DNA of 64,000 bases. It comes from Paraburkholderia flagellata. GTDB taxonomy: Bacteria > Pseudomonadota > Gammaproteobacteria > Burkholderiales > Burkholderiaceae. The notes under the pieces were generated by a model that saw nothing but the letters and a program-made list of their open reading frames with translations, was not told where the DNA came from and searched no databases. Every line of letters starts with the position of its first letter. The stretch's first letter is position 1. Where the stretch lies: NCBI RefSeq assembly GCF_021390645.1, contig NZ_JAJEJT010000002.1:1116001-1180000 (forward strand). The letters are read 5' to 3'. Positions 1-8,551 of this stretch are shown piece after piece. Made by a program: the position numbers and the translations under genes.

Positions 1-789
1 GGGAATGTCGGCGTCGATTGTTCGGATCGCGACGCCGGGAAGCGGCATGCCGTAGGCCGTGACCGGTTCGAGCACCGAGATGCCGAGACCGGCGCGAACC
101 GCGGTCAGCGCGTTCATCGACGAATTCGTTTCGATGAGTCCGGCCGGCGTGACGTCTGCCAGCGCGAACGCATGGTCGAGCCGGCGGCGCAGGCGATAGG
201 GGTTCTGCATGGTGACGATGCGCCGGCCCTCGCAGGCCGACAGCGGCAGCCGGTCATGCTGCGCTAGCGGATCGTCGTCGCGCAGCGCCGCAACGCATGC
301 GGATTGCCCGATCCAGTGCACGATCACGCCGCGGTGTTCGAGCGGCAGGCTCGCCACGCCAATGTCGGCCGCGCCGGTGAGGACATCGTGCACGACCTGC
401 TCGGGGGGCATGCTGCGCAGCTGGATCGTCTGCGCAGCACCTGCCAGATCGGTGCGCGCGAGCGCGACGGGCACGAGGCCGGCGGCGAGCGCGGACGTGG
501 CGGCAATGCGCAGCGGACGGGTTTCCCCGCGGCCAATCTCCCCGGCACGCTTCTGGATCTGATGCAGTCCCGTCAGCACGTGCTCGACGTCCTGATAGAG
601 CAGGATGCCTTGCTCGGTCGGCGTGACGCGCGGGCCGTTGCGCGTGAACAGCGCATAACCGACCTCGGTTTCGAGCTCCTGTATCAGCCGCGTGATCGCT
701 GGCTGCGAGCGCCCCAGCAGGCGGCCGGCGGCGGTCACGCTACCGGTCGTGATCACTGCGGCGAAGGCTTCGAGCTGGCGTAGTTCCAT
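1..789 (-). CDS. LysR-family transcriptional regulator, C-terminus beyond window
   Basis: Reading the minus strand from the ATG at 789 gives an open frame of 263 codons that runs off the window start. The N-terminus (MELRQLEAFAAVITTGSVTA) is a LysR winged helix-turn-helix, with AAGRLLGRSQPAITRLIQEL as recognition helix region, followed by the usual linker helix and a periplasmic-binding-like effector domain (MPPEQVVHDVLTGAADIGVA). LysR proteins are about 300 residues, so roughly the last 40 are missing. The effector and target genes are unknown; the target should lie in or next to this locus, but the adjacent upstream DNA is decayed. The family call is secure and the physiological role is not. 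Confidence 0.88.
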   Translation of the reverse strand, partial: MELRQLEAFAAVITTGSVTAAGRLLGRSQPAITRLIQELETEVGYALFTRNGPRVTPTEQGILLYQDVEHVLTGLHQIQKRAGEIGRGETRPLRIAATSALAAGLVPVALARTDLAGAAQTIQLRSMPPEQVVHDVLTGAADIGVASLPLEHRGVIVHWIGQSACVAALRDDDPLAQHDRLPLSACEGRRIVTMQNPYRLRRRLDHAFALADVTPAGLIETNSSMNALTAVRAGLGISVLEPVTAYGMPLPGVAIRTIDADIP

Positions 790-928
790 CTTTCGGTCGG
801 TGTCGGGGCGCGGAAGAATTCTGATTTCACATTCTTACGCGCTCAGAATGTGTTTTTCAAATAATGGATTTGTATATCGTTATTCCGGAGCAGTGAAAGA
901 GGGGTTTGCCCTAACCGGGCTGATCGCA

Positions 929-1305
929 TCAGCGCAAAGCTCGCGATTTTTCTTGGGAGAAGCACGGCAGTCGCAAGATGATTGCGGGATTGTCGGGGGC
1001 AGCAGTGGCGGTATAGCAGCAGACATCTGCGCGCTGGCGATGCATTCGGAAATGCTCGCGGTCACTCAAGTCGATTTCGCCGGAAAACGGAATCGTCGAT
1101 ACGAGCACGCGTCCGTCTGTGCCCACAACCGTCCCCTGCAACGCGATGCCTCGGCCGTGACGAGTTCGTAGGACTAGTACTTCTTGAGATCGAACGTCGT
1201 GGGCAAACTCTCAAACCCGAACTTGATGAGCCGCGCGATCTCATAGCACGGCCAGGATCAGCACGGTCAACGCGGGCAGCAGGATGAGCGCCCAACGTGG
1301 CGCAA
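929..1305 (-). pseudogene. Remnant of a membrane-anchored diguanylate cyclase (Cache sensor N-terminus)
   Basis: On the minus strand three short pieces in different frames join into one recognisable N-terminus: a membrane helix (WALILLPALTVLILAVL, about 1250-1300) ending in a stop, then EIARLIKFGFESLPTTFDL ending in a stop, then after another shift LQGTVVGTDGRVLVSTIPFS and DLSDREHFRMHR (about 1060-1135). The DGRVL..ST...DLSDREHFR pattern is typical of the dCache domain of GGDEF/EAL proteins. At least two frameshifts and two stops interrupt it, and no GGDEF or EAL domain follows. I read it as a dead fragment. Confidence 0.5.
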
Positions 1306-2166
1306 GTTGATGACCGTTTGCGAAACAGCACGGACGTATTCGTCGCGGGGCTGTCACGGCGGATCCGTAACATAGGGCGCGACGTTGCGAGCGCACCGGT
1401 TTTGAATGGGCACAGCCGACCGATCATGCATCGTGGCGCCAACCTCGTCAGCACGTTCCTGCATATTGGTGAAACCCCTTATCAAGAAGCGACGATGGCG
1501 TGGATTTAACAAAGTTAGAATGAAGTCTCTAGATTGTTCGGCGGGCGTCGCGCGGGTTGCCGGCGCCGGTGTGCGGACGATCCGCCGCAGTGGCAGCGGC
1601 CACGCCTTTTGGTGAGCACCTGGAGCCAATTCGTGAGCAATCCTCAAGAGAATTTGTTTGCCACAACCGCAGCCTGTCCGGCTGCGTTCCCCGTCCTGGC
1701 CGGTCATCGGGTTGCCGGCTTCAGCGAACCCGCGCGGTTGAATCTCGCGATTTGCGGCGTTCTGCTCGCCGGCGCGCAGAACGCCCGGGAGGGCGTCCTG
1801 CCGTCGCCGACGCTGGGGCGAAGACCGTCGCGCTAATTTAGCGCGCCGTCCGGAGAGCCATTGCGCGCCGGATCGCTGCTGGAGACCGATTGCTTTCCAA
1901 ACGGCCCAATGCCAGCGAGTGTCATGCTGAGCCCCATGAACTTGCCACCTTGATGCTCGTGAAGGACGCGTCTGAGCGGATGGACGCTGTGCGCGAGGAA
2001 GTTGGCCTGTTTCGCGCGCTCGAACTGATTTCGCTCGAGCAGCCCGATGCGGGCCGGACGATGCCTCGCGTGACCCCGATGGCTTGCCACGAGCGCGGCC
2101 TGTATTTGTGATGCGCACCGCCTGCGTCCTGAGGCGGTTATCCCGGAACTAACTTAGGAGGCTGTC
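1306..2166. other. Gene-poor, probably decayed region
   Basis: The open frames here on both strands have Arg/Pro/Ser-rich translations without domain character, as expected of out-of-frame GC-rich DNA. The longest, minus strand 1354-2118, has no convincing ribosome binding site or conserved motif. A minus-strand stretch around 1833-2090 looks slightly more protein-like but I cannot assign it. A strong AGGAGG at 2156-2161 belongs to the small gene that follows. Confidence 0.5.
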
Positions 2167-2325
2167 GTGGACCAAACCTGGCTCGGTATGGCGGCCGGCA
2201 CTATCGTGCTTGTTATTGCAGTGGTCGGCGTGACCGCGCACTATCTGCGTGAGCGGCGTCGGTCTGAACTTCTGCGCAATCTCGATCACCATGAATGGTG
2301 GCAATGGTCCCGGTCACGGCGTTGA
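2167..2325 (+). CDS. Small single-pass membrane protein, hypothetical
   Basis: A GTG at 2167 sits five bases after a perfect AGGAGG (2156-2161) and opens a 52-codon frame. The product starts VDQTWLGMAAG, has one hydrophobic helix (about residues 6-24, TIVLVIAVVGVTA) and a basic, Trp-rich cytoplasmic tail ending WWQWSRSRR. It may be missed by standard gene callers because of its length and GTG start. The ribosome binding site is the main evidence. Function unknown; it is followed by two more small genes on the same strand. Confidence 0.55.
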   Translation: MDQTWLGMAAGTIVLVIAVVGVTAHYLRERRRSELLRNLDHHEWWQWSRSRR

Positions 2326-2413
2326 GTGCGTCGGGCGCAGAGCAGGTGACTCCGATGCAAGGGAAGGGTAGTCGTACAAGAACGATGTGGATACAACGAA
2401 CAGGGAATCAATT

Positions 2414-2671
2414 GTGAGCAGCGAATTTGCCGAACGGGATCTGGCGCATATCAGGAACGTACTAAGCCATCTCGAACATTCGGCCGACAGCATTCGCGCC
2501 ATGGAGACGGGGACGGTGGTTAGCCTCGGCTACTGGCGGACGAGGCTTCGGGGCATTCTGGCAATGCCTTTGCTACCCATGCACATTGAGAAGCAGGCAA
2601 AGGATCTGCTTGGCCGTCTCGATCGACTTGAAACGCCAGCGCATCGAGAGGCAGGTGGGCATTCGCAATGA
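2414..2671 (+). CDS. Hypothetical small helical protein
   Basis: The product is 85 residues from the GTG at 2414 (VSSEFAERDLAHIRNVLSHL), preferred because an AGGGA lies about eight bases upstream; an in-frame GTG at 2387 would add nine residues but lacks a placed ribosome site. The composition is soluble and helical, with charged and leucine heptad-like spacing (IEKQAKDLLGRLDRLE near the end). No family recognised. It lies between the small membrane protein and another small helical protein, all on the plus strand, with gaps of about 60-90 bases. Confidence 0.5.
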   Translation: MSSEFAERDLAHIRNVLSHLEHSADSIRAMETGTVVSLGYWRTRLRGILAMPLLPMHIEKQAKDLLGRLDRLETPAHREAGGHSQ

Positions 2672-2730
2672 CGGTGCCCGATGGCTTGACTAACTAAGTA
2701 GAACTGAAAATCATCGATGGAGACGAGACG

Positions 2731-2934
2731 ATGCGGCAATGTAGCGAGGACGTGCTGGTGGCCATGCTAAATATCGATGCCGAGATCAGGGCCCGCCTGG
2801 ACCGCCTTGCGGAGATGGAGCGCGGCGCGGGAGACTCCCTGGCGCCATGGCTCGACGAAGCGCGAAGCGTTTTGCGGACGGACCTGGCCATGTTGAGGGC
2901 GCGCCGCGAAGAACAGTTTCTCAGGCTGGCTTGA
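2731..2934 (+). CDS. Hypothetical small helical protein
   Basis: A 67-residue frame starts at the ATG at 2731 after GGAGACGAGACG. The protein (MRQCSEDVLVAMLNIDAEIR, later LRTDLAMLRARREEQFLRLA) is predicted to be almost entirely alpha-helical and could form a coiled coil. It shares no recognised family. Codon use matches neighbouring genes. It may form a small unit with the two preceding genes. Confidence 0.5.
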   Translation: MRQCSEDVLVAMLNIDAEIRARLDRLAEMERGAGDSLAPWLDEARSVLRTDLAMLRARREEQFLRLA

Positions 2935-3246
2935 TCCGCGATTTGAGCGCGTATCGCCGGGCGACGATCTAATCCCTGACTATCTGAGCCGTATCAATAC
3001 GAGCGCGTTGGCGCCGGAAAAGCCGGCGCAACTTTCCCTCACTGGACTTCCGCATCGTTGCTTACGCTCATGCCGATCAGGCAAAACGAGACTGGCGCCA
3101 TAGTTCGGCGTTCGCACGCTCCTGCTTTATTTTACATAATATAATTTATCGCACTTTAATTTGTAGCGGCCAAGTTGAAATATCCGCCTATTCAGCGTTG
3201 CGCCCCCCCGACCCAAACACGCAACGCCGATTCCCTTGCAACTCTC
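2935..3246. other. Intergenic region with an AT-rich core
   Basis: This stretch holds no supported gene. About 3125-3180 is much richer in A+T than the surroundings (tttacataatataatttatcg) and contains TATAAT-like hexamers, so it could carry a promoter or be the relic of inserted DNA. No clean rho-independent terminator was seen for either flanking unit. Confidence 0.4.
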
Positions 3247-4098
3247 CTAGTCGTAACGATAGACACCGCGCCCAGTCTTGCGGCCCAGACGTCCGGCGGC
3301 CACCAGTTCACGAAGCAACGGACACGCGCGGTATTTCGAATCGCCGAAGTCCTTGTAAAAGACGTCCGTGACCGAAAGAACCACATCGAGCCCAACCATG
3401 TCGGCCAGCGCCAGCGGGCCAATCGGCTGATTCGCGCCGAGACGCATACCGGTGTCGATATCCTCGGCGGGCGCAACGCCTTCAGCCAGCAGGAAGAAAG
3501 CCTCGTTGATCATCGGCACGAGAATGCGGTTGACCACGAAGCCCGGCGAATTGCGCACGCTGATTGGCGACTTGCCGAGCCGCAATGTCAGTTCGCGGAC
3601 CGCCTCCGCGGCGGCGCTGCCGGTTTCGAGTCCCCGGATGATTTCAACGAGCGGCATCAGCGGCACTGGATTGAAGAAGTGCATGCCGACCAGGCGCGAC
3701 GGGTCGGAAAGCGCAGCACCCAGCGTGGTGATCGAAATTGAAGACGTATTGGAAGCGAGAATGGCGTTGGGCCGCGCGACCGCTTCAATCTGCTTCAAAA
3801 TGCGCAATTTCAGATCGAGGCTTTCGGTGGCCGCTTCGATAATCAGCCCGGCAGCACCGAGTCGCTGATAGTCCGTGGACGTCTCGATGCGCGCAAGCGC
3901 GGCGTCGCACGCCGCCGCGTCCAACTTGTCTTTCGCTATGAGCCGATCGAGACTTCCCCTCACTGCGGTGAGGCCTCTGTCGAGTGCCGCGTCGCTGACG
4001 TCGACCATGATCACGCGCAGGCCAGCGAGCGCGGCGACCTGCGCGATGCCGGAGCCCATCGTCCCGGCGCCGACAATTCCCAATGTTTCGATTTGCAT
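3247..4098 (-). CDS. 3-hydroxyacyl-CoA (3-hydroxybutyryl-CoA) dehydrogenase
   Basis: This is a 283-residue NAD-dependent dehydrogenase that oxidises or forms (S)-3-hydroxyacyl-CoA. The Rossmann motif GAGTMG is at residues 10-15, Asp33 follows beta-2 as the ribose-binding acid (favouring NAD), the NTSS motif is near 117-120, and the catalytic His140 sits in MHFFNP. The C-terminal dimerisation domain is complete (ENDS GRGVYRYD). Length matches HbdA/PaaH-type short enzymes. It is the second gene of a pair, 36 bases after the thiolase, so both probably act in one acyl-CoA degradation or PHA-precursor route. The family is certain; chain-length preference is not. Confidence 0.92.
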   Translation of the reverse strand: MQIETLGIVGAGTMGSGIAQVAALAGLRVIMVDVSDAALDRGLTAVRGSLDRLIAKDKLDAAACDAALARIETSTDYQRLGAAGLIIEAATESLDLKLRILKQIEAVARPNAILASNTSSISITTLGAALSDPSRLVGMHFFNPVPLMPLVEIIRGLETGSAAAEAVRELTLRLGKSPISVRNSPGFVVNRILVPMINEAFFLLAEGVAPAEDIDTGMRLGANQPIGPLALADMVGLDVVLSVTDVFYKDFGDSKYRACPLLRELVAAGRLGRKTGRGVYRYD

Positions 4099-4134
4099 TG
4101 CTTTTTATCGCGCGACCGAAGCCGCATTCAACGA

Positions 4135-5322
4135 TTACTGAATGTTTTCGAAAATGGCGGCGATACCCTGCCCGCCGCCAATGCACATCGTGACGAGCGC
4201 GTAGCGGCCGCCAATGCGCTTGAGTTCGTGCAGCGCCTTCACGGCAATCAGTGCGCCAGTCGCGCCAATGGGATGGCCGAGCGAAATACCCGAACCATTC
4301 GGGTTCACCTTTTCAGGGTCGAGGCCCAGTTCCTGTACGACCGCGCATGCCTGTGCGGCGAAGGCCTCGTTCGACTCGATCACATCGAGATCCGCGACGG
4401 ACAATCCCGCGCGCTGCAACGCAAGACGCGTAGCCGGCACCGGGCCAATGCCCATGTAGAGCGGATCGACGCCCGCGTGTGCATATGCCACGAGTTTCGC
4501 CATCGGCGCGAGGCCGCGCGCCTCGGCCGCTTCGCGCGACATCAGCAGGACGGCTGCGGCTGCGTCGTTGATGCCGGAAGCGTTGCCCGCCGTGACCGTA
4601 CCGTTCTCTTTCGCAAATACGGGCTTGAGTTTCGCGAAGTCGTCGATCGTTGCATCGTGGCGCAGGTGTTCGTCGGTGTCGAAGACGTTCTCGCGCCCTT
4701 TCACCGTGCGCTTGACAGGCACGATCTGGCTGGAGAACCGGCCTTCGGCAATAGCCCGCGCCGCGCGATGATGCGACTCGAGCGCGAGGTTATCCTGGCG
4801 TTCACGCGAAATCCCATAACGGCCCGCGACATTTTCGGCAGTGACACCCATCGGCACAGTGTGGAAAGGATCATTGAGCGCGCCCAGCATCATGTCGATG
4901 AGGCGTGCGTCGCCCATGCGTGCGCCGAAGCGCGCTTCGGTCGTGATGTACGGCGCGCGGCTCATGTTCTCGGCACCGGCGCCGATCGCTACCTCGGCAT
5001 CGCCGAGCAGAATCGTTTGCGCGGCGGAAACGATCGCCTGCAGGCCCGAACCGCACAGCCGGTTGACGTTGAACGCAGGCGTCGATTCAGGAATGCCTGC
5101 GTTGATCGCGGCGACGCGAGACAGGTAAAAATCCCGCGGCTCCGTGGCGATGACATTGCCGAACACCACATGACCCACATCCGTGGCTTCGACGTGGCTG
5201 CGCGCGAGCACTTCGCGCACGACGATTGCACCGAGTTCGGTCGGCGGTACATCTTTCAGGCTACCGCCGAATTTGCCGATCGCGGTCCGCACACCGCCTA
5301 CCACCACGACTTCCCTGCTCAT
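4135..5322 (-). CDS. bktB: Beta-ketothiolase, BktB type
   Basis: The 395-residue thiolase has the nucleophile Cys90 in NRLCGSG, the general-base His350 in GHPIGATGA and the second Cys380 in CIGGGQG, all in canonical positions. From memory the sequence resembles Cupriavidus necator BktB closely (for example the EPRDFYLSRVAA and DEHLRHDATIDD stretches), which prefers C4-C6 beta-ketoacyl-CoA and condenses or cleaves with CoA. It is transcribed first, with the 3-hydroxyacyl-CoA dehydrogenase 36 bases downstream. Could serve fatty acid or aromatic ring-product oxidation, or PHA precursor supply. Confidence 0.9.
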   Translation of the reverse strand: MSREVVVVGGVRTAIGKFGGSLKDVPPTELGAIVVREVLARSHVEATDVGHVVFGNVIATEPRDFYLSRVAAINAGIPESTPAFNVNRLCGSGLQAIVSAAQTILLGDAEVAIGAGAENMSRAPYITTEARFGARMGDARLIDMMLGALNDPFHTVPMGVTAENVAGRYGISRERQDNLALESHHRAARAIAEGRFSSQIVPVKRTVKGRENVFDTDEHLRHDATIDDFAKLKPVFAKENGTVTAGNASGINDAAAAVLLMSREAAEARGLAPMAKLVAYAHAGVDPLYMGIGPVPATRLALQRAGLSVADLDVIESNEAFAAQACAVVQELGLDPEKVNPNGSGISLGHPIGATGALIAVKALHELKRIGGRYALVTMCIGGGQGIAAIFENIQ

Positions 5323-5574
5323 ATGGATTCCTTAATTATCTGTTTGATGCCTGCAAAGCAGCGGCGCAGCGTGTTGCTACGCCTGGTCCCGACCTGTTTT
5401 GCAAGCACCCAAGGCACGTCATGCGAATCCTAGCGCCAACAGCAGTCGGACAGACTGATGAAACTGGCCGACATACTGACAAAACTGGCCATGTCATGCC
5501 GTCAACGGCGGCCAGACGATGGATCTTGGGCATGTCTGTCTGCTAGAGCGATCGTGCAGCGTGGTTTCGTTAAG

Positions 5575-5778
5575 GTCGATCGGGCACTCTCGGGCAGCTT
5601 GATTGCGGCCTATGCGATCCTGCTGCTCCCGGGCGTGCTGGCCGCACTATGGCTCAAAGGCGCAGACGAGCGGCGCGCGCTGGCCGTGCGTGCCATGCCG
5701 GCTTGCTCGCTCTCAGCATCAAATAGCTGCTCGAGAAGATGCACGCTTCCGCCTTCATCGTCTTCGAATTCTCATAGA
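5575..5778 (+). pseudogene. Remnant of a PAP2-family phosphatase (undecaprenyl-diphosphate phosphatase-like)
   Basis: One frame reads VDRALSGSLIAAYAILLLPG then VLAALWLKGADERRALAVRA; near 5697 the homology moves to another frame (AGLLALSI, then a stop, then LLEKM). This order of a membrane helix, a short polar loop and a second helix ending near LLALSINQLL matches the middle of PAP2 phosphatases such as BcrC-like proteins. The phosphatase signature motifs are absent, so only a fragment with a frameshift and a stop remains. The assignment rests on my recognition of about 60 residues and is tentative. Confidence 0.38.
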
Positions 5779-6515
5779 AAGGTGAGCTTGCCGTTCTTGA
5801 TGTCATACATCGAGCCCGCCATTTTTACGTTCCCCTTGGTTTCCAGATCGGCCAGAATCGGGCTACCACTGCGGATCGCAGCTATCGCGCCCTGAACATT
5901 CGATCGCGCTACAGCATCGACAAATTCATAATTCTTACTGGTTCGCTCTCCCGAATATTGCGTGGCTGTGATCGCGGGCTGAATCTTCTGGAGCAAACCC
6001 GTCAGATTTCCCAACTGAACATTATCGATTGCACCCTTTATCGCCCCGCATGCGGTGTGCCCCATCACCAGAATCACCTTTGCGCCAGCAACGGCACAAG
6101 CGAACTCCATACTGCCGAGTATGTCCTGATTTGCGATGTTTCCCGCGATTCTGGCATTGAAGGTATCGCCAATTCCCATATCCAGAATGATCTCAGCTGG
6201 CGCGCGAGAGTCGATACAACTGAGGACGATTGCTGCAGGATACTGGCCGGCAGCGCTCGCCCGCTTCTGCGCGAGAAAATCCTGCTTTTTCATCTTGCCG
6301 CTGCGAAACCGCTCGTTGCCGGCCTTCATCATTTCGATGATTTGATCTGGAGTCAGCGCGTTGCGCTGCGATTCGGACAGCGCCGCCGCGTGCGCATCGC
6401 CCACAGCGAACCGCGTGCCTGCAACGAGCGTAGCCACGCTGACGCCGGCCTTAATCCACCTGCGCCTCCCCCCGTCTTCCAGGTCGGGAACATCAATCAC
6501 CGTGTTTGCAGACAT
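5772..6515 (-). CDS. Beta-class carbonic anhydrase with export signal
   Basis: The 247-residue protein carries the beta-carbonic anhydrase zinc set: Cys100, Asp102 and Arg104 in SCIDSR, and His153 and Cys156 in GHTACG. It interconverts CO2 and bicarbonate. Residues 17-45 form an arginine-led hydrophobic signal (RRRWIKAGVSVATLVAGT, then AHAA), which resembles a twin-arginine signal, so a periplasmic enzyme is likely. AAAGGAGA precedes the ATG at 6515. It stands alone between a decayed region and a recombinase gene on the other strand. Periplasmic beta-enzymes of this type are known in several proteobacteria; the Tat route is inferred. Confidence 0.88.
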   Translation of the reverse strand: MSANTVIDVPDLEDGGRRRWIKAGVSVATLVAGTRFAVGDAHAAALSESQRNALTPDQIIEMMKAGNERFRSGKMKKQDFLAQKRASAAGQYPAAIVLSCIDSRAPAEIILDMGIGDTFNARIAGNIANQDILGSMEFACAVAGAKVILVMGHTACGAIKGAIDNVQLGNLTGLLQKIQPAITATQYSGERTSKNYEFVDAVARSNVQGAIAAIRSGSPILADLETKGNVKMAGSMYDIKNGKLTFL

Positions 6516-6821
6516 TGGAAATCTCCTTTATTTGCGGAGGTCGAGCCTTGACTCGGGGAGAGGTCTTGATCGATGTTCGCTAACAGCCTCAAATCAGCGC
6601 GAAGGAAATGTGAAGATGGGTGGTCAGAGTATAGGCGGCGTGTGAAATCGTGATACGGCCGCGCCTGCGCAAGGAGGATCGCACTGCCCTCCCCGGCACG
6701 GCGCAGGAGTGTTCCAGGCGCCGCACGTCTTCCGTTTTCCAGGGAAATTCGATGTTGCTCGCGACTATAAAGATAATCCTTCTTATCACAAGGCACCAAT
6801 TTTTACGTTAAACTCCAAAGC
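6516..6821. other. Intergenic region between divergent genes
   Basis: About 300 bases separate the carbonic anhydrase and recombinase starts. It must contain both promoters, but I found no hexamer pair convincing enough to report and no repeat or hairpin of note. Confidence 0.4.
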
Positions 6822-8528
6822 ATGAAAACGCGCCACACGCCCTTGCCAGCCCCCGCTCCCAGCGAGGCACCCGGATTTCCCGATGCCGACGAACTCGCCA
6901 TGCTGCGTGCGTGGTATGCAGGCCTCGCCGTGCGGTCAGCCGTCGAGCGCTATCTGCCCTCGGCACTCGGCGACGGGAAATCAGCGCGCGGCGTGCTCGG
7001 GCGCATCCGGCGCAGGCTGATCGCCATCGCGCGCGCGGCGCATCGCGACGATCTGGTGGCGCTGCTCGACCATCCGGTGGAAGAACGCGAGCGGCACGCC
7101 AAGGCTGTCGCGCAGGCAATCGACAGCCTGCGCACCGCCCGCCCTCCCGAGCCCCAGATCGCCGACGACATCGCACAGTGGTTCGCTCCGCGCGCCGTAC
7201 GGGCGCTGTACGCGCACGGCATTACCACGCTCGCCGACCTCACCGTGCGCATTCCGCGCCGCCGCCAATGGTGGAAGGCCGTGCCAGGACTCGGCATGGC
7301 GAGCGCCCGCGCAATCGAAGCGTTCTTCGCGGCGTGGCCCGCACTCACGGAAAAGGCGCGCGCGCTCATCGTGGCGAGCCAGCGCGGCGACATCGCACCG
7401 TGGGAATCGCTGAAGCTGCCGCACGAAGTCGATGGCTCCGAAGGCGCGTTCCGGGCACCGCGCGCGACCTGCACGCTGGATGCTTCGAACGACTATGAAG
7501 CCGTGCAGACCTGGCTGGCGCTGCATGAATCGCCCGCCACGCAGCGTACCTACAGGAAGGAAGCGGAACGCCTGATCCTCTGGGCGATCGTCGAGCGCGG
7601 CCGCGCGCTCTCGTCGCTCACGACCGAAGATGCCATCGCCTACCGCGCGTTCCTGCGCCATCCGTCCCCGCGCGGCCGCTGGGTCGGGCCTGTGCGAGCG
7701 CGCACCTCGCCGGACTGGCGGCCGTTCAACGGCAGCCTCTCGGCGCGCTCGGTCGCGCATGCGCTGTCGATCCTCGGCGCGCTGTTCCGCTGGCTAATCG
7801 AGCAGCGCTACGTGCTCGCGAATCCGTTTTCGGGCGTGAAAGTGCGCGGCGCGAGCGGCGCGCAAGTCCTCGATACCTCGCACGCATTCAGCGAAGGGGA
7901 ATGGGCGCTCGCGCGCACGATCGCAGACGGCCTCGAGTGGTCATACGGCTGGTCGGCGCCGGCGGCACAGCGGCTGCGCTTCCTGCTGGATTTCGGCTAT
8001 GCGACCGGCCTGCGCGCGAGCGAACTGGTTGGAGCCACGCTCGGACATGTCGAGACGGATGCGCGCGGCGATCACTGGCTGCGCGTAACGGGCAAGGGAA
8101 AGAAACTTGCGCGCGTCGCCTTGCCGCCGCTCGCCTGGGAGGCGCTCGCGCGCTATCTGGCCGAACGCGACCTGCCGGTCGTGCCCTTGCGCTGGAATCC
8201 GGCGACTCCGGTCATCGGCAGTCTCGAGGCCGACAGCGACGCGACGATCAGCAGCGCGCGTTTGTGGGGTGTGCTTCGGCGTTTTTTCCTGCTGGCCGCA
8301 CAGGCCATCGAGGCCGATCATGCGCCGCTTGCGGAAAAGCTGCGCCGCGCGAGTCCACACTGGATGCGCCACACGCATGCCACGCACGCGCTCGGCCGCG
8401 GCGCGGAACTCACCACGGTACGCGACAACCTGCGGCACGCTTCTGTCTCGACCACCTCGATCTATCTGCACAGCGACGAGGTCAAACGCGCACGGCAAAT
8501 CGCGGACGCGTTTGCCAAGCCAAAGTGA
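6822..8528 (+). CDS. Tyrosine site-specific recombinase, stand-alone
   Basis: The 568-residue protein has a long N-terminal region (about 1-230) ahead of a core-binding domain (about 230-350, LHESPATQRTYRKEAERL) and a catalytic domain with the full set: Arg398 in TGLRASEL, a Lys in GKGKKLARV, His513-x-x-Arg516 in HWMRHTHATH, His539 in LRHAS and the nucleophile Tyr548. It should cut and rejoin DNA at a specific site. There are no other phage or element genes nearby, no tRNA and no visible attachment repeats, so it may be a chromosomal recombinase of this lineage rather than a mobile-element integrase. Codon use matches the neighbours. Confidence 0.88.
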   Translation: MKTRHTPLPAPAPSEAPGFPDADELAMLRAWYAGLAVRSAVERYLPSALGDGKSARGVLGRIRRRLIAIARAAHRDDLVALLDHPVEERERHAKAVAQAIDSLRTARPPEPQIADDIAQWFAPRAVRALYAHGITTLADLTVRIPRRRQWWKAVPGLGMASARAIEAFFAAWPALTEKARALIVASQRGDIAPWESLKLPHEVDGSEGAFRAPRATCTLDASNDYEAVQTWLALHESPATQRTYRKEAERLILWAIVERGRALSSLTTEDAIAYRAFLRHPSPRGRWVGPVRARTSPDWRPFNGSLSARSVAHALSILGALFRWLIEQRYVLANPFSGVKVRGASGAQVLDTSHAFSEGEWALARTIADGLEWSYGWSAPAAQRLRFLLDFGYATGLRASELVGATLGHVETDARGDHWLRVTGKGKKLARVALPPLAWEALARYLAERDLPVVPLRWNPATPVIGSLEADSDATISSARLWGVLRRFFLLAAQAIEADHAPLAEKLRRASPHWMRHTHATHALGRGAELTTVRDNLRHASVSTTSIYLHSDEVKRARQIADAFAKPK

Positions 8529-8551
8529 GCGTGATCCACGCGGGTTGCGTA

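Noticed and set aside
1354..2118. Minus-strand 254-codon frame
   Set aside because: Arg/Ser/Pro-rich translation, no ribosome site, no recognisable domain; treated as decayed DNA.
4093..5433. Long plus-strand open frame (446 codons) over the thiolase gene
   Set aside because: It is antisense to a well-supported thiolase and its translation is His/Arg-rich without domains; GC-rich codon bias keeps opposite frames open.
6822..8528. Recombinase as evidence for a genomic island or prophage
   Set aside because: No phage genes, tRNA, attachment repeats or base-composition change around it.
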